This document shows, piece after piece, positions 39,766 through 52,350 of a stretch of DNA of 64,000 nt. Within the stretch, counting starts at the first letter, position 1, and every line of letters starts with the position of its first letter. A program made the position numbers and the translations under genes. The notes beneath the pieces are model-generated. The model did no database searches and was not told the origin of the DNA. It was given only the letters and a program-made list of their open reading frames with translations. Origin of the DNA: Oxyruncus cristatus (taxonomy: Eukaryota; Chordata; Aves; Passeriformes; Cotingidae); contig VXAY01006825.1 in assembly GCA_013399855.1 (NCBI GenBank), forward strand, positions 62,863-126,862, in the 5' to 3' direction.

Positions 39766-42700
39766 AGAAAACCTTTCTCCAAGAATCCCTGTACACCACT
39801 GGTACATCTCAAGCCTGATGGGAATCTCTGTATTATCTCAAAATGCAAACATTACCAAAGAATATTGATTTATGCAAGCAAAAAAAAAAAAACCCAAACC
39901 TTTAGGCATGTAAGTACTTAGTTTTTGGGGGTTTCAGTGGAGAAATATGCTTTGCAATAGTATTTCCTTAAGCAGTCCATCAGCCTCTTGGTTTTATGAT
40001 AGAGATGATCCTGAGTTTAAGCTCATACATAGCAATGGAGTATATTTATGCCATCTCAGGACACTGGAAACACAGCCCAAATTTCGGTATGTTACAACAA
40101 TAAAAACATCAACAAACTTAGAAGAGGAATGTCTAAAACAATGACGACTGCATGAGGGTTGAATTTGATTAATGACTATGTACTTCAGGCTCTTTAAACT
40201 ATTTTTTTCTCCTTGTAAATTATTACAACTGGAACATATTACTGGTAGAAATTAAGTCATAATTTGAAGTCTCTGAAACAGCCTTTTTGAAACAAACCCT
40301 TCTCTGGGTGGTAGCTGTATGTACTGACGTTACATCTCTCTGGGCAAATGGGCTGCATAGATGCAAATTGCTGTTCAATAGGTATAAGAGCTGGGTTTTC
40401 TTTGAAGATCACTTTTTAGAGCCTGCTTCCTTATTTTCATGAATACAGTGCCCGTTTCCAGGGAAATGAACCTTTAGCAGAGAGCAAAAGCCAGAAGTAT
40501 CAAAACCCCAATCAGTAGGGAAATGTAGAAGTCACCAGGGTCAGTGTATGGAAAAAAATCAAATTTACCAGCTCCTAATTGCAGATTTTTCAGCTTGAGT
40601 TAGTCCTGGGCTGTTCCTGGCTACTTTCTTCTCTCTGTTGCTTGTCCTCGAGTCTGGAAGGAAAAGGTTTTCTCATTGGGATCTTCTTTTTCACTGGCAA
40701 GACAGCAATAGTAATCCTAGTGCAAAAGCCAATACTGAAATATATGAAATATATTTAATTCTTAACCCAAACAGAAACGTCAATGACTTCTCATTGATGC
40801 AGACTTCCTTTTAACTTGTAGCATACAGAATGCAAACCTTGACTTCATTTCCAAGAAACTCAAAGCCCCTTCACTGTGTCACTCAAAGACACATTACTTT
40901 ATCAACGAAAGAATTAAAAAATCATTTCTTCCCTTACTTGCAGGTCAAAACAAGCTGAAATATTTCTTCCATGACAGAATTTCAGCTGGTGGTTGAACAA
41001 GGAACAGCACAGCAAGGCCCACTACTGTAACCTACAAATCTTTTGAACCATTTATTGGTACAGAAATCTGAACTCTCAGACAAGAAAGGGAAAGTCAGGC
41101 TTTTTCTGCTTTTGCTTTTTCTGCTCACATTCTCTAAAGACTGTAAGCTGATAAAATCCCTGAGGACATCCCTGCCCACGACCAGTGGCCTACACGTGGA
41201 TGTAGGTCACCACCAGCCCTGGAGTCTCACCCCATGTGACTTGGTACAGACTGTTGAATCCTGTGATGGGATCCTGCTGTGTTCAGCAGGATCTTCATTC
41301 TGCCTGTGTCTTAATTAGTTGGCATAATAAAGTTAGCTGACATTCAGATCTTGGAAGAGCCTGCTCAGGCTGAAAGAAGTTCCTTCCTGTCCAATTGACC
41401 TGGAGTCTGGAAAGAAGTAGTTCTGCTGTTTTCTTTTTCTTTTCTGGCTACAGCAAGTCATTGAAATAAAGTGCTTTGTTTGTGGCAGTATTTTTGTCCC
41501 TTAGTGCCAACTGAAGCCTTTCCGGGAGGTCTGTAAGTTTTCTCCTGTATAAAGGTGTCTTTCTTGAATATTTATGCTTAGAACTGTACACATAAGCTAA
41601 TTAAGAAAATAAGTTCATACAAACTTGTTCTGTTAGGAGCCGTGATAGTCCTGAATTTTCACCATGTGTTTCTGCCCAAGATCGGTCAGTGTGCTTGGTT
41701 TTGTTTTTTGTACAAGTTCAGCTGAATTGTTTAATCAGGCAGTATGTGTGGATGTCTTTCCCTCTCCTTTTGTTCCCCTTATGCTTTCTTGCAGCCTACC
41801 ATTTCTCCTACTCTGTCCTCTTCTTGCAGTTTCCCATGAAGTGGCTTTGGGAATTAACTCATTTAGTTTGGCATCTTCGGTCAGCATCACAGCCTAGGGC
41901 CAAGCAGGCTTAGTGCTAAGTCCCTGGAGCATACGCTGAACATCACCACCAGACTGTGACCCATTGAGAGGCACCACTGCGTACAGGCCCCTTGTCGGTC
42001 CTGTAAGAGGGAATTACACCTCTAGTGCAGCAAATTGTCAGACAGCCTTGCTTTTGCCATATCCCCATGTTTAGGCATTTTCATTCTTAGCACAGATCTT
42101 AAAATTTTCTTTCTTTGCCATACAGAGGAACTGGCAGTGTCTGAAAGAATGCTTTTTTTAGCAGTTAAAGAATTAAATGGCAGGAGTATCCAGTCCATAC
42201 TTCCTTCCTGGCACTTCACCAAGTTTTCTGTACCTATTCAATTCAGTTTAATAAGGAATTGCATTCCCACTAGAATTGCATATGATGGTTCAGTAACCTA
42301 CAGCATCCTGTTGAGCTTCTGGTTTCTGTGTCCAATCAGGCTTTCTTTAAGAAAGCAGCGGCTCTTTTCTGATGATCAGGGCATGCAAGCTGGAGGAAGG
42401 ACAACTGTTAAAGGAATTTCATCCCAAAGTTAAGCACTAATTTTGGTCAGTTGAAAAAAGTAAAACTAAAATTTAGCCCCTCTGTCAGAGTGTCTGACTG
42501 ATCAGGGTTGACTGATCATGCCCTGTATGCAGAGATGCCCCTTTCCCAGAGTCCAGTCCATATGCCATAGGGATGCCTTAATTCTTCTAACTGCTCTGTA
42601 TCTGTAATCCATTTTTTATTAAATCTATTGTTCTTTTTAGTCTTCAGTCAACCAGATTTAATAAAAATGCTGCGTTTATTGTGGAATGTGATCTCAAGAG

Positions 42701-43129
42701 AACCCCACACTGTCTCTACGCCAAATAAATCCTTGAGTTGTTGTCTGAACACAAATGACAAAGAGGTTCAGAGGATTCAAGGAGGTTGTATCTGTCATGA
42801 GCATTACAAGACTGACATGAAGAGATTGACTTCTAAGAAAAATGGATTACTGAATGTCATTCTGCAACCAATGAAGAGCTTGGATGACAATAAATGCAAC
42901 TAACAGAGGAAGCCAACAGAGAGCAGCGGTTTTTGCAAAAGAACACAAGAGCTTTTTTCAGAACAGCATAACTGTGTCACAACAATAGCAGGGACACTGA
43001 CGTGAGCTTGTGTCTATGAACTAACAGGCTATTCTCTCCCAGAGAGTGTTCTTTATCTACTGGTTCTTTGCAGCAGTAGGCTCAATGTTGAAGACATTTC
43101 CAATGCAAGAATAAACAACAGCTTACCAA
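39766..43129. other. intergenic DNA, 3.4 kb, nothing recognised
   Basis: Mixed sequence with several short frames (such as 42035-42433 and 42628-42903). None has a recognisable domain, a supporting exon neighbour or clear codon bias. Confidence 0.7.
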
Positions 43130-44245
43130 CACAGGTGATCAACAAGACACGGAGCAGAGGTGTTCAGCTTGACCTAATACTTAGAAACCAGGAAGAACTG
43201 GACAGGGATGTAAAGATCAGAGACAAGCTTGGCTGCAGGGACCATGAGATGGTGGAGATTAGGATCCTGAGAGGATGGAATAGGGCAAACAGCAGAACCA
43301 TCTTGGACTTCTGAAGAGCAAATTTTCTCCTGTTCAGAGATCTGCTTGAAAGAATTCCATGGGATAGCAGTGTGGAGAGAGGAAGAGTCTAGGAGAGCTA
43401 GTGGATATTCAAGGGTCATCTCCTCCAAGCTCAAGAATGGTCCAGGCCAACAAGCAGAAACCAAGCAAAGAGGGCAGGAGGCCACGTGGTTGAGCAAGGA
43501 GCTCCCAGCTAGACACAAACGTAAAAAGAAGGTGTACAGGAGGTGGAAGCAGGAACATACGACCCAGGAAGACTATACAGATACTGTCTGACTGTGGAGG
43601 GATGGATTCAGGAAAGCCAAAACTTATCTGGAAGTGAATATGGCCACACATGTGAGCAGCAACATGGAAGGTTTCCACAAGGACATCAGCAGCAAAAAAA
43701 AGACGAGAGAAAATGTGGCCCCACTGCCATGAGCAGTGAACCTTGTGAACTAGGATACAGAAGTACTCAATGCCTTCTTCATCACTCTTTTTACTGGTAT
43801 AGCTTATTCTCAGTAATCTCAGGGACCACTGGAAAAGTCCAGGGCAAAGTACTTTTGCTCCCGGTGGAGGATGATCACGTTGCAGAATATATAAATAAAC
43901 TGTATCTACAGACATCCATGGGCCTATGCAATGGACCCACAAGCGCTGAGGGTGCTGGCCTATGTCATTATGGGCTGCTTGCAATCATCTTTAGAGGGTG
44001 TGGAGGAGGGAGTTGTGATTAATAGAGATCCTGAGGACTAGAAGGAAGCAAGGGTCTTTCCTCTCTCCAAGAAAGGGAAGGGGAATCTGAAGAACTACAG
44101 CCTGTGAAGTCTCACCTCAGTACCTGGGAAGGGGGCTAATCCTGGAAACCGTTTCTGGGACAAGAGGGAGGCTGCAAGTAGTCAGCATGGACTTGTGATC
44201 CATGCCTGACCAACCTGATGTCCTTCCACAGTGAGGCAACTGGCT
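43130..44245 (+). mobile_element. CR1 LINE, ORF2 endonuclease/linker to start of RT
   Basis: This copy covers the upstream part of CR1 ORF2: GTTCAGCTTGACCTAATACT, GGGACCATGAGATGGTGGAG (the GDHEMVE-type endonuclease end), the KELLARHKRKKKVYRRWKQE-like linker near 43499-43555, and the NLKNYSL-like start of the reverse transcriptase near 44085. Many stops and indels break it. The open frames at 43346-44022 (+) and 43174-43984 (-) lie inside it. It ends within the RT region, so it is truncated at the 3' side. Confidence 0.88.
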
Positions 44246-47200
44246 TGGTGTGTGTATGTACCACAGGAAAAAAAGACTGGGAAATAGTTACTGAGAGCAA
44301 TGGCCATAAAAAAACTAGGTTCCTGCTGTATGTAATAGATTGAAGAAATGTTTATGTAGCATAAATTTGGATGCCTGTTGGATAACTTTTATATTAGCGC
44401 TGACAGCTGCTTGCTGTAGCAGATGAAAGTACAGCGCTGCTGCCCTCTTTGTGTTTCTTTCTTATTCTGGTACTGGGTCTCCATTAGCATTTCTGGAGGA
44501 GTAAATACGTTGATTGGTAAAAGATGACTTTCTTTTAAACATTTGACATGGGCGTGTTTTCAAGACATCAAGAAGAAAATGGGAAGATAAAGGAGGTGCT
44601 GTTTGTCACTGTCTGCATCTTTAGACACCCACCACTACAACAAATCTACTTTATTTTTAGGAAGGATAATAGACCTGACTGCCACCAAGTGACGTCTCTT
44701 TTATGAGTGGACTGTGTTCAGCAACTGAGGTGAATTTTACTGAAGAATTGACAAAATGTTACTCATCTTTGACCACCTCCTCCTTTTCTGCTTTGGTCAC
44801 TGTCCCTGCCAGAAAAAGAAAGGCGTAAACATGAGTAAAAACTAGCCACAGACAGCCAGACTGGGACCTGTTCTGCTTCTGACTATGTTTCTGACTGAAG
44901 CTAGTATTATATGTATTAGAAGAAAAGCTGTCACTAACAACTCAGCACGAAAGAAAGGCCTTTTATTATTTTTATCATTCTCATGGTGATGGCACAGCGA
45001 TTTTTTGGCTAGAGATTACTATCTGACAGCCTTCTGTAGCAGGATGCCATGCTGCCAATATCTGTTATCCAGTACTTCTATAATCCTCCTAAATTACTGA
45101 TTTCACTTTTAATTTGTGGCAATGGATTCCACGTGGGTTTGTTACCTGCATGAAACAATTTCCTGATATTAATATGAAATGCTTTTCTTTTCTGTTTGTT
45201 CATGTTCTATGATTACAAAGGCCAGTTGAAGAAAGAGCTTTTCCCAGATTACCACTCTTATTTTACCTTTCTGTGGATCCTTTTGTTCATCGAGGGTGAA
45301 ATCCTGCCTGAAGAGAATTACTTTCTATTCAAACAGTAACTATATCTTTGGCCTCAGCTGACACCAATAACTCACGATTTCTGCTGTGACTAACTTGAAG
45401 TCTCCATGCAGCTCTTCCTCTCCTCTTTTGCAGTGTAGTGGTAGAGAAGACATTTGGCAGACAGAGGACCACAGCTACAAAAGAAGTGAAGTTCAGTAAA
45501 CATCTGAGAGCAAGACCACGTTACACAGTATAGAGGACAACCATTTTCTATGAGGTAGGCTTTTTAATGAGGATACACTATGTTCCTCAGGCTACAAATC
45601 AAAGAGAAGGAAGGATCTCCTCTGTGTGTGCTGCTTGAGAAGCCTCTGTCCCATCTGATGCGAGTGATGCTCTCTTTGCTCTGATAATGATAATCTAACG
45701 AGGAGGGATCAGGAGCACAGTGTTCCAGGATTAGAAAGCAATGTGTTGTAACAGGGACATTGGTGGGAAGGTTGCAAAATGAATAAAATGAAAGTGATTG
45801 CCCAGTGTGTATCTTTATTTACAGCTTTGTCTCCTAGGCTGCTTCCTTTCTTGAAAATTTACCTCATAAACTGCATATTACTCATGGTCATCTTAGACAC
45901 CACCTCCTTCTTGGAATCTTTGTTTTGTCAATCAGATGCACAAAACAGTACTAGTTTTAGTTTTGGTGTGTTTTTTGGTTCTGGTGTTGGTTGGGGATTT
46001 TTTGGGTGTTGGGTTTTTTTTTTTTACTTTAGGGGAAATGTCACTCCAAAGGGATTTCATCCGGTGCGGTGTAATATAGCTGGATTTTGTTACCTGCTAT
46101 TATTAAATCCTAAACTCAGAAGGTACTGCTACGTCACTTACGTGAGTTCTTGCTTGATGCACACCCCACAGTTCTGAACAGCTGCTCTGTATGGAGTCTT
46201 GCAATTTGCCTCTAATGAAAGCATTGCCCTCAGAAAAAAAGAAAAAAAAAATCCATTCTCTACCAGAAGAGAGCAAAAGTGAAGGACCTCCCACTTCTTA
46301 CGTGTTGTTTCAGACATTTAACCTGTACTAACTGCAGCAGCATTACCTTTACCTTCATAAAATAAGAAAAAAGGAATCCCATGTCAGTGACCTTAAAAAT
46401 TCCGTTTTGATTGAAAATTCAGGCAAAACCTTTGCAGGGTAAATGTGTATGATCTGAAATGACTAGGCTGGATTCACTCTTGGAGTACAGTTCTGCTGAC
46501 CCTGCTGAGCAATACTGGTAACGTAATCGCCTCACAGACACACGCTGCCTCATCTCTTGTCAGAACAAGTTATACCCAAGACTTCAATTCACACTAACCC
46601 AGCTGAAGTTTGGCACAGCCATGCAACAGTCCTTAGCTGTTGCTCAGTCAATCAGACTGTCATTTTGTCTGTTTCTGCAGCATAACCTCATTCATTAAAA
46701 CCTCCCTTAGTGTCAGCACATATCCAGTGTAAACTAGTGATTTTGCCTTTAGAAACTGATCTGCAAATGCATCTATACCACTTGAAAACTACATCTTTCC
46801 TTTCTGATGCATGGAGGTGAAAAGGGGAAGAAAATGTAATAGCACTAACCACCCCCCGAAAAATTATTAACGTGCACTAACACAATTGCGAAGAAATAAA
46901 GTTTAACAAAACACAACATTATCACAGGACTCATATTTTATGCATTGTAAATAATGATGCCTTTCCTCTTGCGCTAATCTAACAACAGAGAATGATTATT
47001 CTGTGTTAACAGCCAGTTGTATTAACATTCTCCTGGATTATGCCCACAGACATTCATAACAACATGCTGAATACAGAAAAGACTTGCACAACATTTTAAC
47101 TTAATTTCATCTGTTTAGTGTTAGACTCACTTTTCAAAGAGCAGAGGTAGACAGGTAGACCAGTCCTGCTCTCATTAAGCTTAGTGATAATTTGAACATT

Positions 47201-47630
47201 GATTTCAAAGGAAGCAGCAGTGGACTCCTGTGGAACATGAAATTTAAGATGGAAGTGGTGATGAAGTAAGGCTCTCATTCTGTCTTGCCAGTCTGTGCAC
47301 TGCATGTGTGAATAGAAGATAGGTTACATAATATGTGTGTCACTAAGGAGAGAAAATTATGCATATCCACTTTCTGGTTTGATTTCACATCCATCCTTTA
47401 TAGCACTGTTTGATAGTGCATGAAAAGATCCTGGACCACATCCTCTGTTTATGTAATAGGTGTAAAACCGATGACTTCCAAAGAACTGTTCTAGCATAAT
47501 ATTCTCCAGGTGGGGACTGAGGCTGCAAGGTATGCTGCACTACAGACAAGTAACCATTGTTGTCCTTACAAGGAAATAGCTGTACATTTTTCTTAATACA
47601 CGATTAATTTTCTTGAAATCAGTACAGTTT
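44246..47630. other. intergenic DNA, 3.4 kb, G/T-rich tract and AT-rich block
   Basis: A G/T-rich tract (GGTTTTTTGG-like units and a T-run) occupies about 45957-46025. An AT-rich block with many ATTA/TAAT cores lies at about 46850-47070. No coding exon is recognised. Confidence 0.7.
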
Positions 47631-47740
47631 TTCACAGAGTCACAGAATGGTTTTGAGGCTGGAAGGGACTTCTAGAGGTCATCTGGTGCAGACCCCTGCC
47701 CAAGCAGGGCCGTGTGGAGCTGGCTGCCCCAGGTGTTTAT
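47631..47740 (-). mobile_element. CR1 LINE 3' fragment, antisense, about 110 bp
   Basis: Starts with the reversed terminal repeat (TTCACAGAGTCACAGAATGG) and continues GAGGCTGGAAGGGACTTCTA, GAGGTCATCTGGTGCAGACC, CCTGCCCAAGCAGGGCCGTG. Strongly 5'-truncated. Confidence 0.9.
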
Positions 47741-50700
47741 ACACACTGATAAAGTAGACCCTTTAGGTGTGTGTGCTTCTTTGAGCAGCTCACTGTGTGG
47801 ATGATACTTTTGTTGGTTTGTATTTCCTGGCAAGACAGTGCTAATACCTATTGGTATGGACCAAAAAACTAAATTAGAAAAACACTAAAAATGCTGTGGA
47901 CTTTAACTTTTAACATCTCTCATGCAGGTGTTGCAACACTATAATCTAAGCAAAAAGATTTACAGGATGTCTTTCTCATACAAGTTTTGAAGTGCTATGA
48001 TATTTTATGAAGAATTCACTCTCAGTTTTGGTTCTCTTACTGTAAGCCCAAAGTAAGCAAACTGATCCATTCCTTGCTTTTCTCACAACAATTCTGTTTA
48101 AGAAGCTAAGCACTCATGTAAGAGCAAAGCCCTGATTTATGTGCTAATTGCTATTATGACAAAGAGAGTTGCACTATTAGAGAGTCCTGTCCTACCTTCC
48201 AACATATAAATAAAATTTTTGTTTGAAGTCAAGATACTGCTTTTTGGCTGCTTGTCTACGAGCAAGATCAGAGACACTGCCCTTCCCAAGGGATTCTCCA
48301 GAAGACACTGGAAATGGCGTGATGACTTTAGAGCAGTTCTCCCAAATGCCTAAAGCGGCTTCCTGTAGCTCTATCCTATTCCTGAGACAGCATCACAAAC
48401 AGATGTCTCGTACTTGGCTTCTGACAGCAGGGCAAATCAAGGCCAAGTGGTGTAAAGTGTTCCCATTATTTCTTTCCTGGCCTTTGTCTCTTCTGTCAGT
48501 CCCATTAGGCTAGATTGTCTGGAAGTGTTACAGTGATGCAAGCTTGGCAACACCCCCTCCTTGGAAAACAACCTCTCCAGCTGCTGTTAGAGCTCTCAGA
48601 GGTCCCCTATCCAGGAACAGGTATTCAGGTAATTAGTTGGAGAGATTTAAGTGCAGGATCGGACTGCATGAAATGGGAAAGCCTACAGGAGAATCCCCAG
48701 GGTAGGTACAGCTTGCAAACAAAGCCCAGGTTCTTCAGGGCAACCACTGCTGTGGTTTAACTCCTAGCTAGTATGGATGGACTCAGAAATGTTCCCAAAA
48801 CTTTAATGTGCAATCAGTCACTGTAAAGCAAGGCTAAAATGGGCAGATGTATGTTTCTTTTTCGGGACAAGCAGCTGCTCCACTGGTCCTGTACTTGGTC
48901 CAGCCTCCTCTCTCTCTCCCAACCTTCTCTCAATCTGTCTGTCCACCACTCACTCCAGTGTCCCCAAGGACTTAGTGGCTCTCAGTGCCAAAGAGGGCAC
49001 CGAAAGAAATCACATTTGAGTGGCTCCCAGGCCTGCTCATCCTGTCCCATAAAGTAAATGGCATTTTAGCAGAAAAGACAACTGTTACAGTGGGAGTGTT
49101 CAAAGCACAGGCACAAGGACTCAAAAACAAACAATCAAAAAAACCAAAACAAACCCTGAAGTGCTAAAGCCTGCAGGTAGTTTGTCTTTCTTCAATACCA
49201 GACAGCAAGCTTTGTAAGGAGCTTTTGAGAGCCAAGGTGTTTATCCCAGGAAATATCTAATTATGATAAGAAGAAAGGAAGAGAGGCTTTTCCTGAAGGA
49301 ATAGTGGGACAGGGGATACACAGGCACATAATATGTGCTACTTTTTAGATGAGAGTGGAAGGTGGATCCTGGAACCACTGCTTCTAACTAACTGCCATTT
49401 GTCAGCCCAGTGTGTCCAGCCCAGTTTGTCCTATGGTCCTTGGCAGGATGCCATCTGATATTCTCCTTCAGTTATTGTCCACAAATATGGTATATTTCTG
49501 TCAACTTCTGTCACGTTTTGTTCCCTGAACTAGTGAAATTATGTTGTAAATTATGACACAAAGGTCTAATCTTTATCACGACTCTCCCATAAGGCACTAT
49601 TTTTGCTGGCTAACTGGGCCAGTGTATGATGTAATGCCCTTGGCATGGTAACAGTCTTTGCTACCACAATTGCAAACTGCTAGAAGGTCTTATATTACAA
49701 ATCCCATGGAGTCTACAATAAGCAGAATCTATATTAAAATAGATAAATTGTTTAAAAAATTAAATTAAAGTAGTTTTCTTCCTCAATTACTAGATATGGA
49801 GTGACTGAATGCAGGAAGTTGCTTATTACCTTAGGTAATCAACTAATAGAATTTCAATAACTGTTGTTTTGCAAGTTATTTTCTATGCCTTTTTACTGAT
49901 CTATTTCCATGTGTAGTATCAGCCCCCGTATTTGGCTCTAAGCTCTTTATTTATATTATTATGATAGGCAAGAAAGAAATTACAGCAATTTGTAGAGAAT
50001 GTTTAAAATGCTGAAGACCAGCAGTTGAAGGCAAAATCTAAAAATTTTAGATATCTGCACCATTTTGTACCCCTAAGGTTTCTTCAGAATAATTTGCATC
50101 AAAGGCTAGAAGCAACCCTATAAAGGTATAAAAATCTCTAAATGCCTGTGTGAAAAAAAAAAATGTTCTTTTTTTCTGTCAAATGTAATCTAAATTCCAC
50201 CTGTACTGTAGTCTTGCATTACTGCTAACTAGATGGTCTCTCTGCATTTCACTTTAAATCAAATTAAAAATAAATGATGTGGCCTTGAACACACACTGAT
50301 GAAGGAAGTAGAGTTACTTCAGTGTATATTCAGCTCAAAAAAAGAATGGAGCCAATTTCAAGAACTTACTTATCCTGGGCCTAGGGAAGCTTTCTGTTTG
50401 CTGTCACAAAACAAACCAAATCAGATCAATTTCTCCTGCTCTTTTTAGCTCGTGAAAAGAAAAAGAGAACAGCCCAACAGAAACGTGTTACTGCTTGTTC
50501 TTTTTTCTCGTGTGAGGACACTTGATGGAACTGTCTCAGACCAGATGATGTGACTGTAACATAAATTGCTGCTGTTAGGTTTTGAAATCTCTGCAAAAAA
50601 CATTCTGTCACCTTCTTCTATCAGCATGATTTGCATTGATGCCGAAGAACTGACCTCTGCAAGGCTGAGCTACTGCAGTGATTCACATGTGACTGCAGAC

Positions 50701-52280
50701 CCCCAGGCAGCGAGGCAGGGAACCTGTCCACGTGCACCTGCTGCTTTGCTGCTGGAGTAGCTCTGCTGCCGGGAGAGACTCCTCACTTCTTCGTATCTGC
50801 AGGAGCCAGTGAGACCTCGGGCCTGACACACCTACTGCCTCACGCAGCAGGCAGAGTAGTGTTAATTACACTAATCAAAGAATCTTCTTGGAATGTAAGA
50901 TGATGTTTTGACATTGTGAAGATGACAAAGCTACTTAGCATTCAGGCTGCCATTCCACAGTCCTTCCCTACAAACATAAATCCTTGAGTGTGAGGTTTGG
51001 TTTGAACACATACTGTGATGCACAGACTTACGTGTCCTGCTGCACAGTTTAAACAGAGTGGGTATGGAATATGTTTTATCTTGCACTGGCCTCTGAAGTT
51101 GAAGCTCTGCTTATGCAAGCAATCTGCAGGGAGAAGAAGGAGGCTGAGGTGCAAGCAGCTCCTGTAGCCCATTCAGTTTGTTGATAATAGGGTAGTTTTG
51201 ATACCCCCTCAGATGCAGATTTTTTATACTCGCCTCCTGAACTCTGATACTGTGACAGCCGTAGTTTCCTGGGGAAAGCTACAGCACAGCCAAGTCTGAT
51301 CTAGCTGTCTCTGCATCTAGACACGACTGACCTAATTATTCCAGGCATTTGGGCATCTTGAAGCTCTGCTGGTCACAAGTGGTTAGTAACGTAGTGTGCA
51401 AATGAAGCTGGCTCCCCACCCCCTTACTGTTTTTACAGGCAGCTCTTACCATGGCATCTCCACTCTCTCACCCTTTTCCCCAGCATGCACCCTGGTCTGT
51501 GGCTGTCATACCCACCGTCATTCTGTGTTTTTGGTTCTTTGCTGCTGCGTGGCTACTTTTAGACTGCTTAGAAACACAGAGTATCTTCCCCTCCATTTTA
51601 GTTTCACAGTCTTCCCTGCTGTCTGCTGCTGTAGCTGTTAAAGTAACTGTGTTGTGAAAGCTATTCCCCTGAGCTGTGGGATTTGAGCAAATGGTTTCTT
51701 CATTGAATAATGTATTTTTGCACATTGCAATACTGTTTGTATAAAGGGGTCAGATGGAGGATGGTGGGCAATAAGCAGATCACCAATGAAACACCTTTTC
51801 TTATCAAGCTCTGCACACGCCTAGGGAGTGTGAGACCTAGGTTCAGGATCTTCCTCTGATCCAGGAGATTGCTACAGAAAGTCTGTGATAGAATCACTGA
51901 GGTTTTGATGGAGCTGGGACGTGAACTCTAATGCTATGTCTTTGTGACTCTGTGACTAGTGCAAAGTTTATTTGGTAAAAAAGGCAAATGTTCAGGTTTC
52001 CACTTCACTGGTAAGAATAAAGGACCAAGTGAAGAATGAAATGGTGGGACTGGGTACCACAGTCCCTATCTGACTCTCATCTCTTGGTTTGCTGTGCTAT
52101 TACTCTTCATGTGCTTTCAAATCTCTTTATTTTTTCCCCTTTAGAAATGTGTATTGCTGTATCCCCTTGCAGGTGAGCTCTGGGAGCAAATTGAGGCTGT
52201 ATGGCAAGTCAATCACCCTGGTCACTCCCTTATACCTCCCAAAGATAGCTATAGACCAAAGTTAGGACCCACCCTTTTGT
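47741..52280. other. intergenic DNA, 4.5 kb, nothing recognised
   Basis: Mixed-composition sequence with A-rich and AT-rich parts. Short open frames have no recognisable homology. Confidence 0.7.
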
Positions 52281-52350
52281 TTTGTGATCCATTTGTGACT
52301 GCTTTGTGATCCATGATTGCTTTGTGATCCCTAATGGCTTTGTGATTTGA
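52281..52350. repeat. minisatellite, 18-bp unit, about 3.5 copies
   Basis: TTTGTGATCC heads units starting at 52281, 52303 and 52321; a partial unit starts at 52339. The second and third units are 18 bp (TTTGTGATCCATGATTGC and TTTGTGATCCCTAATGGC). The first has an extra 4 bases. Confidence 0.9.

Noticed and set aside
42628..42903. 91-codon frame with several cysteines
   Set aside because: No signal peptide, no repeated cysteine spacing and no splice neighbours; likely chance.
43174..44022. Long open frames (114-191 codons, both strands) resembling genes
   Set aside because: They overlap a recognisable CR1 ORF2 copy, and the plus-strand frames are interrupted by stops at CR1 positions.
48749..48761. 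GCTGTGGTTTAAC, resembling the reversed end of a bird LTR
   Set aside because: The match is confined to about 13-20 bases and the sequence that should follow is absent.
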